A stretch of 64,000 bases of DNA, from NCBI RefSeq assembly GCF_026343115.1, contig NZ_JAPEMC010000002.1, forward strand, positions 62,001 to 126,000, read 5' to 3'. How positions within the stretch are numbered: the stretch's first letter is position 1; every line of letters starts with the position of its first letter. Below, piece by piece: positions 17,462-26,546 of the stretch. The notes under the pieces are model-generated. The model had not been told where the DNA came from. It was given only the letters and a program-made list of their open reading frames with translations, and did no database searches. The stretch is from Streptomyces sp. NBC_00102 (GTDB lineage Bacteria; Actinomycetota; Actinomycetes; Streptomycetales; Streptomycetaceae). A program made the translations under genes and the position numbers.

Positions 17462-19273
17462 ATGCGTCGTCCTGTCGGACGGAACGTATCGGTCCTGGCA
17501 GTGCTCGCCGTGGTGGCGTCCGTCGGGGCGGCAGCCCCCGCCGGATCGTCGCCGCGGCCCGGCCCACCGGTCAAGACGCCGGTGGCCGCCGGGTACGGGG
17601 GAGCGGTGGCCAGCGTGGACGCGGACGCCACCGCGGCCGGTATCGAGGTGCTGCGCAAGGGCGGCAACGCGGTGGACGCGGCCGTGGCGACCGCCGCCGC
17701 GCTCGGCGTCACCGAGCCGTACTCGGCCGGGATCGGGGGCGGCGGGTACTTCGTCTACTACGACGCCAAGTCCCGTACCGTGCAGACCATCGACGGCCGC
17801 GAGACGGCGCCCCGCACCGCCGACTCCTCGCTCTTCCTGGAGGACGGCAAGCCGCTCGCCTTCAACGACGCCGTCACCAGCGGTCTCAGCATCGGCACCC
17901 CCGGCACCCCCGCCACCTGGGACAAGGCGCTCGACACCTGGGGCACCAAGTCGCTCGGCACTCTGCTGAAGCCCGCCGAGCGCCTCGCCCACGACGGGTT
18001 CGTCGTGGACAGCACCTTCCGCAGCCAGACCGAGGGGAACCAGGAGCGGTTCGCCGACTTCCCGGCCACCGCGAAGCTCTTCCTGCCCGGCGGCGAACTC
18101 CCGGTCGTGGGCTCGGTGTTCAAGAACCCGGACCTGGCCCGTACGTACGAGACGCTCGGCCGCGAAGGGGTCGGGGAGCTCTACCGGGGCGACCTGGCCG
18201 ACGACATCGTGCGCACCGTGCGCAAGCCTCCCGTCGACCCGGCGTCCGGCCGTGTCGCGCGGGCCGGTGACCTGACCACCAAGGACCTGAAGGCATACCG
18301 CGCGCTGCGGCAGGCGCCGACCAAGGTGGGCTACCGCGGACTGGACGTCTACGGCATCGCGCCCTCCTCGTCCGGAGGCACCAGCGTCGGTGAGGCCCTC
18401 AACATCCTGGAGTCCACCGACCTCTCGAAGGCGAGCCAGGCGCAGTACCTGCACCGGTTCATCGAGGCGAGCCGGATCGCCTTCGCGGACCGGGGGCGCT
18501 GGGTCGGCGACCCCGCGTTCGAGGACGTCCCCACGGCCGGACTGCTCAGTCAGCGGTTCGCCGACTCGCGCGCCTGCCTCATCCGCGACGACGCCGTGCT
18601 GACCAGCCCGCTGGCTCCCGGTGACCCGAGCTCCCCGACCCCCTGCGCGACGGGTGGGACCGCTGCCCCGACGACGTACGAAGGGGAGAACACCACGCAC
18701 CTGACGGCCGCCGACAAGTGGGGCAACGTCGTCGCCTACACCCTCACCATCGAGTCGACCGGCGGCAGCGGCATCACGGTGCCCGGACGCGGATTCCTGC
18801 TCAACAACGAGCTGACGGACTTCTCCTTCGCGCCCGCCAACCCGGCCGTGCACGACCCGAACCTGCCCGGTCCGGGCAAGCGCCCGCGCTCCTCGATCTC
18901 GCCGACCATCGTGCTCGACCACGGCAAGCCGGTGCTGGCGCTCGGATCGCCGGGCGGGGCGACCATCATCACCACCGTGCTCCAGACCCTGACCGGACGG
19001 CTCGACCGGGGACTGCCGCTCGTCGACGCCATCGCCGCGCCCCGCGCCAGTCAGCGCAACGCGGCGACCACCGAGCTCGAACCCGCCCTCTGGGACAGCC
19101 CGTTGCGGGCCCAGTTGGAGTCCCTCGGCCATGTGTTCAAGCTGAACCCGGAGATCGGCGCGGCCACCGGCGTCGAGCGGCTGCCCGACGGGCGATGGCT
19201 GGCCGCGGCCGAGACGGTACGCCGCGGCGGCGGCTCGGCCATGGTGGTGACGCCCAGCGACGGCAGTCACTGA
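17462..19273 (+). CDS. ggt: Gamma-glutamyltransferase (glutathione hydrolase)
   Basis: A 603-residue exported N-terminal-nucleophile hydrolase. The signal peptide is MRRPVGRNVSVLAVLAVVASVGAAAPAG. The large-subunit part begins with VASVDADATAAGIEVLRKGGNAVDAAVA, a family hallmark. Autocatalytic cleavage is expected before Thr411 in GENTTHLTAADKWGNVVAYT, which becomes the nucleophile. Downstream SSISPTIV and GSPGGATIITTVLQ fit the gamma-glutamyl and oxyanion pockets. It removes or transfers the gamma-glutamyl group of glutathione and similar peptides outside the membrane. The start has GGAGGT 5 bases upstream. Length and motifs are complete. Confidence 0.94.
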   Translation: MRRPVGRNVSVLAVLAVVASVGAAAPAGSSPRPGPPVKTPVAAGYGGAVASVDADATAAGIEVLRKGGNAVDAAVATAAALGVTEPYSAGIGGGGYFVYYDAKSRTVQTIDGRETAPRTADSSLFLEDGKPLAFNDAVTSGLSIGTPGTPATWDKALDTWGTKSLGTLLKPAERLAHDGFVVDSTFRSQTEGNQERFADFPATAKLFLPGGELPVVGSVFKNPDLARTYETLGREGVGELYRGDLADDIVRTVRKPPVDPASGRVARAGDLTTKDLKAYRALRQAPTKVGYRGLDVYGIAPSSSGGTSVGEALNILESTDLSKASQAQYLHRFIEASRIAFADRGRWVGDPAFEDVPTAGLLSQRFADSRACLIRDDAVLTSPLAPGDPSSPTPCATGGTAAPTTYEGENTTHLTAADKWGNVVAYTLTIESTGGSGITVPGRGFLLNNELTDFSFAPANPAVHDPNLPGPGKRPRSSISPTIVLDHGKPVLALGSPGGATIITTVLQTLTGRLDRGLPLVDAIAAPRASQRNAATTELEPALWDSPLRAQLESLGHVFKLNPEIGAATGVERLPDGRWLAAAETVRRGGGSAMVVTPSDGSH

Positions 19274-19291
19274 GCCCGGCGGCCCGAACCT

Positions 19292-19337
19292 CCACGGACC
19301 GGCCTGAACCGGGGGACCGGTTCAGGCCGGTCCGTGG
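19292..19337. terminator. Bidirectional terminator hairpin between ggt and map
   Basis: A perfect 19-bp stem (CCACGGACCGGCCTGAACC at 19292-19310, complement at 19319-19337) with an 8-base loop lies between the convergent genes. Pieces of the arm (TTCAGGCGGTCCGTGGTTCAGG) repeat just downstream. No T-tract. Confidence 0.8.
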
Positions 19338-19383
19338 TTCAGGCGGTCCGTGGTTCAGGCCGCCCGTCCCTCAGGCCCCTGGT

Positions 19384-20151
19384 TCAGAGCGCCGTCAGGA
19401 TGCGGGGGCCGTCGTCGGTGATGGCCACCGTGTGCTCGGCGTGGGCGGCCCGGCTGCCGTCCGTGGTCCGGAGCGTCCAGCCGTCCGCGTCCGGCCGGAA
19501 GTAGTCCCCGCCGCCGGCGATCAGCATCGGCTCGATCGCCAGCACCATGCCGTGGCGCAGGGGGAGCCCCCGGCCCGGCCGTCCCTCGTTGGGCACGGAC
19601 GGGTCCTCGTGCATGGACCGGCCCACGCCGTGCCCGCCGAACCCCTCGGGGATGCCGTAGCCCGCCGCGCGGCAGACCGTGCCGATCGCATGGGCGATGT
19701 CGCCGATGCGGTTGCCCACGACGGCCGCCGCGATGCCCGCGTCCAGCGCCGCGTACGCGGTGTCGATCAGCAGGGTGTCGGCGGGGCGCGCGCGGCCCAC
19801 GGTGAAGCTGATCGCCGAGTCGCCGACCCAGCCGTTCAGTGTCGCGCCCGCGTCGATGCTGACCAGGTCGCCGTCGCGCAGCCGGTAGCCGTTGGGGACC
19901 CCGTGCACGATCGCGTCGTTCACCGACGCGCAGATCACCGCGGGGAACGGTACGGGCGCGAAGTGCGGGTGGTAGTGGAGGAAGGGCGATCCGGCCCCGG
20001 CCTCGCGCATTACGTCGTGCGCCAGGGCGTCGAGGTCGCGCAGGCTGACGCCCACTTCCGCGGCCTCGCGCGTGGCGGTCAGCATCTGCGCCACGACCCG
20101 GCCGGCCTCGCGCATCGCGGACAGGGAGGTTTCCGTCTTGAGTTGCACCAT
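19384..20151 (-). CDS. map: Type I methionine aminopeptidase
   Basis: A 255-residue pita-bread-fold metallopeptidase that removes N-terminal Met from nascent proteins. Metal ligands are visible: Asp in VSIDAGA, Asp in VGDSAIS, His in GRSMHEDP, Glu in LAIEPM and Glu in AHAEHTVAI. Substrate-side His is in FLHYHPHFAP. There is no SH3-binding or zinc-finger N-terminal extension. Start ATG at 20149-20151. It is divergent from a small XRE regulator with only 41 bp and an inverted repeat between them. That suggests dedicated regulation, unusual for a housekeeping map gene, so this is probably a paralog and not the ribosomal-cluster copy. Confidence 0.92.
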   Translation of the reverse strand: MVQLKTETSLSAMREAGRVVAQMLTATREAAEVGVSLRDLDALAHDVMREAGAGSPFLHYHPHFAPVPFPAVICASVNDAIVHGVPNGYRLRDGDLVSIDAGATLNGWVGDSAISFTVGRARPADTLLIDTAYAALDAGIAAAVVGNRIGDIAHAIGTVCRAAGYGIPEGFGGHGVGRSMHEDPSVPNEGRPGRGLPLRHGMVLAIEPMLIAGGGDYFRPDADGWTLRTTDGSRAAHAEHTVAITDDGPRILTAL

Positions 20152-20161
20152 GCCAATTACT

Positions 20162-20180
20162 ATACCGGTCGAAGCGGTAT
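20162..20180. promoter_or_regulatory. Inverted repeat in the map/XRE divergent promoter
   Basis: ATACCG-(7 bases)-CGGTAT occupies the 41-bp gap between the two start codons. It is the probable operator of the XRE regulator. TAGAAT at 20181-20186 could be a -10 box placing transcription at or next to the XRE ATG, i.e. a leaderless mRNA. Confidence 0.6.
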
Positions 20181-20192
20181 TAGAATGACGGC

Positions 20193-20510
20193 ATGGTTCG
20201 CACACCCCTGACCCCCGAAGAGCGCCGCCGCGGCGAGCGGCTCGGCACTCTGCTCCGTGAGGCCCGCGGCGGGCGCAGCATGGTCGCCGTCGCGGCGAGT
20301 GCCGGCCTCTCCGCCGAGACCCTCCGCAAGATCGAGACCGGCCGTGCCCCCACGCCCGCCTTCTTCACGGTCGCCGCCATCGCCGCCGCCCTCGGCCTCA
20401 CCCTGGACGAGATTTTCGCGGGCTGCGCCCAGGAGCCGGGAGCCGTGGAGGTGGCCTCGGTCGGGCAGGCGTCCGCCCCGGCCGGTCGCTTGTTGCCGCT
20501 GGGTGCCTGA
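20193..20510 (+). CDS. Small XRE-family transcriptional regulator
   Basis: A 105-residue single-domain regulator with a helix-turn-helix at about residues 15-70 (LLREARGGRSMVAVAASAGLSAETLRKIETGRAPTPAFFTVAAIA). The C-terminal tail is short, so it probably has no separate ligand domain. It very likely controls itself and the divergent methionine aminopeptidase through the inverted repeat at 20162-20180. No Shine-Dalgarno sequence precedes ATG 20193, consistent with a leaderless transcript. Confidence 0.85.
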   Translation: MVRTPLTPEERRRGERLGTLLREARGGRSMVAVAASAGLSAETLRKIETGRAPTPAFFTVAAIAAALGLTLDEIFAGCAQEPGAVEVASVGQASAPAGRLLPLGA

Positions 20511-20705
20511 GAAGCGTCGTCGAGCCTCAGGGTGTGTCCGGCGGATCTCGACCGAGGTCCGCGGTGCCTGGCACGGCTCCTCGCGGCGTTGCCGAAATGC
20601 GCGAGTCGCTCCGCGATGCGGGCATTCCGGCGCCTCGCGACGCACCGCACCAGACGCCGCGTCCTGTCCGGTCCTGATCGGCCGGACAGCCCTTAGGCTC
20701 GGGCC

Positions 20706-21086
20706 GTGACTCTCCAGGACTTCGCGCGCAGCGAGTACGTCAGCCTGACCACCTACCGCAAGGACGGCACCCCCGTCGCCACGCCGGTATGGGCGGCCGC
20801 CGACGACGGGACGCTCTACGTATGGACCCGCTCCGACTCGTGGAAGGTGAAGCGGCTCCGCCGTGACCCCCGTGTTCGTGTCACCGTCTGCGACGTCAAG
20901 GGCCGGATCGCGGAGGGCGCGGTCGGTGCGGAAGGGACCGCCCGGCTCGTCGACGGGGCGGACATGGCGACCGTACGCAAGGCGCTGGCCCGCAAGTACA
21001 CCTGGAAGTTCTGGCTGGTCGACTGGCCGGCCATGGTCGTACGGCTCGGGAAGCGGCCGCACACCGGGATCGCGGTGACCTTCTGA
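20706..21086 (+). CDS. PPOX-class (FMN/F420-binding split-barrel) protein
   Basis: A 126-residue split beta-barrel protein of the pyridoxamine-5'-phosphate-oxidase-like superfamily. The opening (FARSEYVSLTTYRKDGTPVATPVW) and the cofactor-phosphate region (TLYVWTRSDSWKVKRLRRDPRVRVTVCD) match the actinobacterial PPOX class F420-dependent group. Likely a deazaflavin- or flavin-dependent reductase; substrate unknown. The start is GTG 20706; no ATG alternative keeps the conserved N-terminus. It is a single gene. Confidence 0.82.
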   Translation: MTLQDFARSEYVSLTTYRKDGTPVATPVWAAADDGTLYVWTRSDSWKVKRLRRDPRVRVTVCDVKGRIAEGAVGAEGTARLVDGADMATVRKALARKYTWKFWLVDWPAMVVRLGKRPHTGIAVTF

Positions 21087-21240
21087 GGCGGTGCGTGCCC
21101 CGGGGGCGTACGCGCGCGGTCGTGCGCCCCGGACTCCCGGCGCCTCGGACTCGAAAAGCGGGCGTAGCCGCGCCGTAACACGGCTGCGGTCGAATGCCAG
21201 CTGACTGGAGGGTTCCAGCCGAGGGCCGACGAGGGCGGCG

Positions 21241-22611
21241 ATGACGGTGTATCAGCACGTGGTCGAAGTGGACGAGTTCGCGCGTTTCCTGGGGGAGTTG
21301 GCCGCTCGCCTGGATCCTGGGAGTGGTTGGTACGGAGTCTTCCTCCGGCGTGATCCTGGCGGAATGCGGGCCTGCTTCGACGGTGTCGAGGTGCCGCCCT
21401 GGGACGTGGTCGAGTCACTTTTGCAGGATCTGGCCGCCGCCTGCGGTACGCAATTCGCCGAACAGGAGTCCGTACGGGCCGCCTCCCTCTACTCGGCCTC
21501 GGCGGCGGCCCGCGACCGGCTTCCGGGTGGGCGTCAGGAGCTGTACCACCGCCTTGAGTTGATGATCGGCGAGCAGGAGGAGGCGGCCCGCCGGCTGCGC
21601 GCCGCCGGGTCGGGCGGAGCGCGCAACGCCGACCGGCAGGCGCTCGCCTGGGCCCAGGACGACCACCGCCGCGCCTCCGCCCGCTGCGACGAGATCCGCA
21701 CCCGCCTGACGGCGATCGCGGCCCCGAGCGGCTGGTTCCGGGCCGAGGGGGACGGGTACGAGGAGGGCCCCGTGACCGCCGTGCGGGAACAGCGCGCGCC
21801 GAACGTCCGTACGGAACAGGCCGGTTCGTCGCCCACCGTGCCCGCACCGCGCGATTCGGCGGGCCCCGCCCCGAAGCCGGTGCGGAGGAAGCCGAGGGGT
21901 GCCCGGTTCGCCGGGCTGGAGGTCGACGAGGACGGGGCCGGGCCCGCGCCTTCGGCGCTCCCCCTGCTGCCTTCCGCCGCACCGTCCGCACCGAAGCCCC
22001 GCGGTGCCCGCTTCGGCGGCGCCGCACGGGCGGCGGACGCGGACCCCGAGGTGCCGGCTCCGGTCCCGGCCGCCGACCCTGAGACCGTGCGGGCCGCCGC
22101 CGACGTGGTCGCGCTGCTCCTGGCGATGCGCGCGGAGGGACGTACGGGAGAGGCGTACGCGGTGCTCTGCGAGGCGGCCGCCTGGCCTGCGGAGCGGCTG
22201 CCGGTGCTCGCCGTGGCGCTGGGGCTCGCCGGTCTCGGCGCCGACTGGACCACCCTGTTGTGGGAGGTGTCCTCGCTGCCCGCCGCCGGGCTGGCGGCGG
22301 CGGTCGGAGCCCTCGCGGAGGCCGGACGTGACGAGGACTGCGGGCGGCTTCTGCGGCAGGGCGCCTCCCGGTCGGCCGAGGAGGTGGCCGACGCGGCGGT
22401 CGCCCTCGACCTGGCGGGCCGCGATGCCGAGGCGGGACAACTCCTGGGCGCCTTCGTCCGCGTGAGGTCCCCGCAGGACGCCGCACGCGTCGCCGGCGCG
22501 AGTCCGGCCCGTCTCGTTCCCCAACTGCTCGCGGCGGCCCGCACGGTGTCCGCGGCCCGGGAGTGGGACCTCGTGCACGCTCTGCGGGTCGCGGGCCTCG
22601 CGGGTGCGTGA
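21241..22611 (+). CDS. Uncharacterised protein with duplicated KPRGARF motif and helical-repeat C-terminus
   Basis: I do not recognise this 456-residue protein. Residues 1-160 are predicted globular to helical (starts MTVYQHVVEVDEFARFLGEL). Residues about 190-270 are a Pro/Ala-rich linker carrying a repeated block, KPRGARFAG and KPRGARFGG. Residues about 280-456 are an Ala/Leu-rich array of helix pairs resembling TPR or PPR-type repeats (VVALLLAMRAEGRTGEAYAVLCEAA and similar). There is no signal peptide or transmembrane helix. The start has GAGGG 5 bases upstream. The two-domain-plus-linker layout suggests a cytoplasmic scaffold or regulatory partner, but there is no direct evidence. Confidence 0.8.
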   Translation: MTVYQHVVEVDEFARFLGELAARLDPGSGWYGVFLRRDPGGMRACFDGVEVPPWDVVESLLQDLAAACGTQFAEQESVRAASLYSASAAARDRLPGGRQELYHRLELMIGEQEEAARRLRAAGSGGARNADRQALAWAQDDHRRASARCDEIRTRLTAIAAPSGWFRAEGDGYEEGPVTAVREQRAPNVRTEQAGSSPTVPAPRDSAGPAPKPVRRKPRGARFAGLEVDEDGAGPAPSALPLLPSAAPSAPKPRGARFGGAARAADADPEVPAPVPAADPETVRAAADVVALLLAMRAEGRTGEAYAVLCEAAAWPAERLPVLAVALGLAGLGADWTTLLWEVSSLPAAGLAAAVGALAEAGRDEDCGRLLRQGASRSAEEVADAAVALDLAGRDAEAGQLLGAFVRVRSPQDAARVAGASPARLVPQLLAAARTVSAAREWDLVHALRVAGLAGA

Positions 22612-22841
22612 CGGCCCGTCATGAGCGGGCGCGGGGGGCCGTGCGGGCGGCTTCCGGCGCGCATCCGGGGTTCTCCGGCGGGGGAGTGGACCGCTCGGGT
22701 GCGAAATGTGATCGACTCGGCCGGTTCACGGCGATGGTCTTGCCCCGCCGTGGGGAGGGGCTTAGGTTCTCCTCCTACCTTCCGTGTCCACCCGCGTAGA
22801 AAACGCGTAGAGGCTCTGACGTCGCGTCGAAGGAGCAGCTC

Positions 22842-23684
22842 ATGTCCCACGTCGTTCGCGCCGCACTCGTCCAGGCGACCTGGACCGGCGACACCGAATC
22901 CATGATCGCCAAACATGAGGAGCACGCGCGCGAGGCCGCCCGGCAGGGGGCGCAGATCATCGGGTTCCAGGAGGTGTTCAACGCCCCCTACTTCTGCCAG
23001 GTGCAGGAGCCGGAGCACTACCGCTGGGCCGAACCCGTGCCGGACGGCCCCACGGTCTCCCGGATGCAGGACCTGGCCCGCGAGACCGGCATGGTCATCG
23101 TGGTGCCGGTCTTCGAGATCGAGCAGTCCGGCTTCTACTACAACACCGCCGCGGTGATCGACGCCGACGGCTCGTACCTCGGCAAGTACCGCAAGCACCA
23201 CATCCCGCAGGTCAAGGGGTTCTGGGAGAAGTACTACTTCAAGCCCGGAAACGCCGGCTGGCCCGTCTTCGACACGGCGGTCGGCAAGGTGGGCGTCTAC
23301 ATCTGCTACGACCGGCACTTCCCCGAGGGGTGGCGTCAACTCGGACTCAACGGGGCGCAGTTGGTGTACAACCCCTCCGCCACCTCGCGCGGACTCTCCA
23401 GCTACCTCTGGCAGTTGGAACAGCCCGCCTCGGCCGTCGCCAACGAGTACTTCATCGCCGCGATCAACCGGGTCGGCCGGGAGGAGTACGGCGAGAACGA
23501 CTTCTACGGCACGAGCTACTTCGTCGACCCGCGCGGCCGGTTCGTCGGTGACGTCGCCAGCGACAAGGAGGAGGAACTCCTCGTCAGGGACCTGGACTTC
23601 GACCTGATCGAAGAAGTCCGCAACCAGTGGGCCTTCTACCGCGACCGCCGCCCCGACGCCTACGACGGGCTGGTGGAGCCGTGA
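22842..23684 (+). CDS. Nitrilase-family amidase, probable beta-ureidopropionase / N-carbamoyl amidohydrolase
   Basis: A 280-residue carbon-nitrogen hydrolase with the Glu-Lys-Cys triad visible: Glu44 (GFQEVFNAPYFC), Lys118 (KYRKHHIP) and Cys155 (GVYICYDRHFPEGWR). The sequence around the Cys fits the beta-ureidopropionase/N-carbamoyl-amino-acid group, which hydrolyses N-carbamoyl-beta-alanine to beta-alanine, CO2 and ammonia. GGAGC precedes the ATG. The stop overlaps the aminotransferase start by 4 bases (GTGA), and dihydropyrimidinase follows, so it is the middle enzyme of a reductive pyrimidine (or hydantoin) degradation operon. Confidence 0.88.
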   Translation: MSHVVRAALVQATWTGDTESMIAKHEEHAREAARQGAQIIGFQEVFNAPYFCQVQEPEHYRWAEPVPDGPTVSRMQDLARETGMVIVVPVFEIEQSGFYYNTAAVIDADGSYLGKYRKHHIPQVKGFWEKYYFKPGNAGWPVFDTAVGKVGVYICYDRHFPEGWRQLGLNGAQLVYNPSATSRGLSSYLWQLEQPASAVANEYFIAAINRVGREEYGENDFYGTSYFVDPRGRFVGDVASDKEEELLVRDLDFDLIEEVRNQWAFYRDRRPDAYDGLVEP

Positions 23685-24964
23685 CCGGCCTCTTCGCGCG
23701 CCACCGCGCCGTCAGCCCCGACTGGCTCAGCCTCTACTACGAGCGGCCCCTGGAGATCACCCACGGCGAGGGCCGCCACGTCTGGGACGCGGACGGCAAC
23801 CGCTATCTGGACTTCTTCGGCGGCATCCTCACCACCATGACCGCGCACGCGCTGCCCGAGGTGACGAAGGCGATCAGCGAGCAGGCCGGGCGGATCGTGC
23901 ACTCTTCCACCCTCTACCTCAACCGCCCGCTGGTGGACCTCGCCGAACGCGTCGCCACCCTCTCCGGCATCCCCGACGCGCGTGTCTTCTTCACGACGTC
24001 GGGCACCGAGGCCAACGACACCGCCCTGCTGCTGGCCACCACTTACCAGGGGTCCAACCAGATCCTCGCGATGCGCAACAGCTACCACGGCAGATCGTTC
24101 TCGACGGTCTCCGTCACCGGCAACCGGAGCTGGTCACCCACCACCCTCTCCCCGCTCCAGACCCTGTACGTGCACGGCGGGGTGCGTACCCGGGGGCCGT
24201 ACGCGAAGCTGAGCGACGCCGAGTTCACCGCGGCCTGCGTACGCGACCTGGAGGACCTGCTCGGGCACACCCGGGGCCCCGCCGCGCTCATCGCCGAGCC
24301 GATCCAGGGGGTGGGCGGCTTCACCTCCCCGCCGGACGGCCTCTACGCCGCCTTCCGCGAAGTGCTCGACCGGCACGGCGTCCTGTGGATCTCCGACGAG
24401 GTGCAGACCGGCTGGGGCCGGACCGGCGACCACTTCTGGGGCTGGCAGGCGCACGCCGAGAACGGCCCGCCGGACATCCTCACCTTCGCCAAGGGCATCG
24501 GCAACGGCATGTCCATCGGCGGAGTCGTCGCCCGCGCCGAGGTGATGAACTGCCTGGACGCCAACTCCATCTCCACGTTCGGCGGTTCACCCGTCACCAT
24601 GGCGGCCGGCCTCGCCAACCTCACGTACCTCCTCGACCACGACCTCCAGGGCAACGCCCGCCGGGTCGGCGGACTGCTCATCGAACGCCTGCGGGCCCTC
24701 GCCGCACGGGTGCCCTCGGTGCGCGAAGTGCGCGGGCGCGGGCTCATGATCGGGATCGAACTCGTGGAGCCCGGCACCGACCGGGCCGACCCCGAAGCGG
24801 CCGCTGCCGTCCTGGAGGCGGCGCGCGAGGGCGGACTGCTCATCGGCAAGGGCGGTGGACACAGCACCAGCGTGCTGCGCATCGCCCCGCCGCTCTCCCT
24901 GTCCGTCGCCGAGGCGGAGGAAGGCGCGTCGATCCTGGGCGAGGCGCTGCGCGCGGCGGGCTGA
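23681..24964 (+). CDS. Class III PLP-dependent aminotransferase
   Basis: A 427-residue fold-type I enzyme. Asp239 in WISDEVQTG and Lys271 in TFAKGIGNG are the PLP-binding residues; TTSGTEAND (105-113) binds the cofactor phosphate. It resembles alanine-glyoxylate aminotransferase 2 and beta-alanine/omega-aminotransferases. In this operon it most likely transaminates beta-alanine to malonate semialdehyde. The GTG 23681 start lies inside the preceding gene's stop (GTGA), giving translational coupling. If the pathway serves hydantoins instead, the donor would be another amino acid. Confidence 0.9.
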   Translation: MTGLFARHRAVSPDWLSLYYERPLEITHGEGRHVWDADGNRYLDFFGGILTTMTAHALPEVTKAISEQAGRIVHSSTLYLNRPLVDLAERVATLSGIPDARVFFTTSGTEANDTALLLATTYQGSNQILAMRNSYHGRSFSTVSVTGNRSWSPTTLSPLQTLYVHGGVRTRGPYAKLSDAEFTAACVRDLEDLLGHTRGPAALIAEPIQGVGGFTSPPDGLYAAFREVLDRHGVLWISDEVQTGWGRTGDHFWGWQAHAENGPPDILTFAKGIGNGMSIGGVVARAEVMNCLDANSISTFGGSPVTMAAGLANLTYLLDHDLQGNARRVGGLLIERLRALAARVPSVREVRGRGLMIGIELVEPGTDRADPEAAAAVLEAAREGGLLIGKGGGHSTSVLRIAPPLSLSVAEAEEGASILGEALRAAG

Positions 24965-25063
24965 GCGCACCGGGACAGCCTCATGGCTCCCCTTCCCGCA
25001 CCCGCACCACCCCCGGGGTCCCGCACCCCGGGGCTCCGTTCCCGGCACAGCGAGGAGAGGCAA

Positions 25064-26461
25064 ATGAGCCGCACCGTGATCCACGGCGGTCTCGTCGTCA
25101 CCGCGTCCGACGAGATCCACGCCGATGTGCTGATCGAGGGAGGCCGCGTCATCGCGCTCGCCGCCCACGGCAGCGACGTGGCCGAGGGCTGGACCGGGCG
25201 GAGGATCGACGCCACCGGCAAGTACGTGATCCCGGGCGGGGTGGACGCCCACACCCACATGGAGATGCCGTTCGGCGGTACGTACGCCTCCGACACCTTC
25301 GAGACCGGGACCCTGGCCGCCGCCTGGGGCGGCACGACGACCATCGTGGACTTCGCCATCCAGTCCAAGGGCGGATCGCTCAAGGCGGGGCTCGACGCCT
25401 GGCACGAGAAGGCGGAGGGCAGGTGTGCGATCGACTACGGCTTCCACATGATCATGTCGGACGTGAACGCCTCCTCGCTCAAGGAGATGGACCAGCTCGT
25501 CTCGGCCGGAGTCACCTCGTTCAAGCTCTTCACCGCCTACCCGGGGGTGTTCCTCTCCGACGACGGGCAGATCCTCCGGGCCATGCAGCAGGCCGGTTCC
25601 AACGGCGGGCTGGTGATGACCCACGCCGAGAACGGCCTCGCCATCGACGTCCTCGTCGAGCAGGCGCTCGCGCGCGGCGAACGCGACCCCCGCTACCACG
25701 GTGAGGTCCGCAAGGCGCTGCTCGAAGCGGAGGCCACGCACCGGGTGATCAAGCTCAGCCAGGTCGCCGGGGCGCCCCTCTACGTCGTCCACGTCTCCGC
25801 GCAGGAGGCCGTCGCCGAGATCGCGCGCGCCCGCGACGACGGCCACCCGGTGTTCGGCGAGACCTGTCCCCAGTACCTCTTCCTGTCGACCGACAACCTC
25901 GCCGAACCCGACTTCGAGGGCGCCAAGTACGTCTGCTCCACCCCGCTGCGCCCGAAGGAGCACCAGGCGGCGCTCTGGCGCGGGCTGCGCACCAACGACC
26001 TCCAGGTGGTCTCCACCGACCACTGCCCGTTCTGCTTCAAGGGGCAGAAGGAGATGGGGCGGGACGACTTCTCCAAGATCCCCAACGGCATGCCCGGCGT
26101 GGAGAACCGGATGGACCTGCTCCACCAGGCCGTCGTCGACGGACACATCGGGCTGCGCCGCTGGATCGAGATCGCCTGCGCCACCCCCGCCCGGATGTTC
26201 GGCCTGTATCCGAAGAAGGGCACCATCGCCCCCGGCTCCGACGCCGACATCGTCATCTACGACCCGCACGCCGAGCAGACGATCTCGGCCACCACCCACC
26301 ACATGAACGTCGACTACTCCGCCTACGAGGGCAAGCGCGTCACCGGCCGGGTGGAGACCGTCATCTCGCGCGGCGTCACGGTGATCGACAACCGCGCGTA
26401 CGTCGGACACGCCGGCCACGGCACCTATCTGCCGCGCGGGATCTGCCAGTTCGCCCACTGA
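25064..26461 (+). CDS. Dihydropyrimidinase / D-hydantoinase
   Basis: A 465-residue amidohydrolase-fold enzyme. Zinc ligands His63 and His65 (GVDAHTHME) and the carboxylated Lys154 (TSFKLFTAYPG) are present, as are downstream metal His (VVHVSAQE) and the conserved DHCPF segment. It opens the ring of dihydrouracil, dihydrothymine or hydantoins to the N-carbamoyl acid, the substrate of the nitrilase-family enzyme two genes upstream. GAGGAGAGG precedes the ATG. The C-terminus is complete and a strong terminator follows. Confidence 0.93.
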   Translation: MSRTVIHGGLVVTASDEIHADVLIEGGRVIALAAHGSDVAEGWTGRRIDATGKYVIPGGVDAHTHMEMPFGGTYASDTFETGTLAAAWGGTTTIVDFAIQSKGGSLKAGLDAWHEKAEGRCAIDYGFHMIMSDVNASSLKEMDQLVSAGVTSFKLFTAYPGVFLSDDGQILRAMQQAGSNGGLVMTHAENGLAIDVLVEQALARGERDPRYHGEVRKALLEAEATHRVIKLSQVAGAPLYVVHVSAQEAVAEIARARDDGHPVFGETCPQYLFLSTDNLAEPDFEGAKYVCSTPLRPKEHQAALWRGLRTNDLQVVSTDHCPFCFKGQKEMGRDDFSKIPNGMPGVENRMDLLHQAVVDGHIGLRRWIEIACATPARMFGLYPKKGTIAPGSDADIVIYDPHAEQTISATTHHMNVDYSAYEGKRVTGRVETVISRGVTVIDNRAYVGHAGHGTYLPRGICQFAH

Positions 26462-26482
26462 GGGCCGGCCCGTACGCACGGA

Positions 26483-26527
26483 ACGCCCCGCCCCTCCCGG
26501 GAACGGTCTCCGGGACGGGCGGGGCGT
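26483..26527. terminator. Terminator between dihydropyrimidinase and siderophore permease
   Basis: Nested perfect arms ACGCCCCGCCC / GGGCGGGGCGT with an inner TCCCGG / CCGGGA and a 9-base loop give an 18-bp near-perfect stem between convergent stop codons. It lacks a T-tract, as is common in high-GC genomes. Confidence 0.85.
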
Positions 26528-26546
26528 ACGCATGCGGCGGTGCGAC

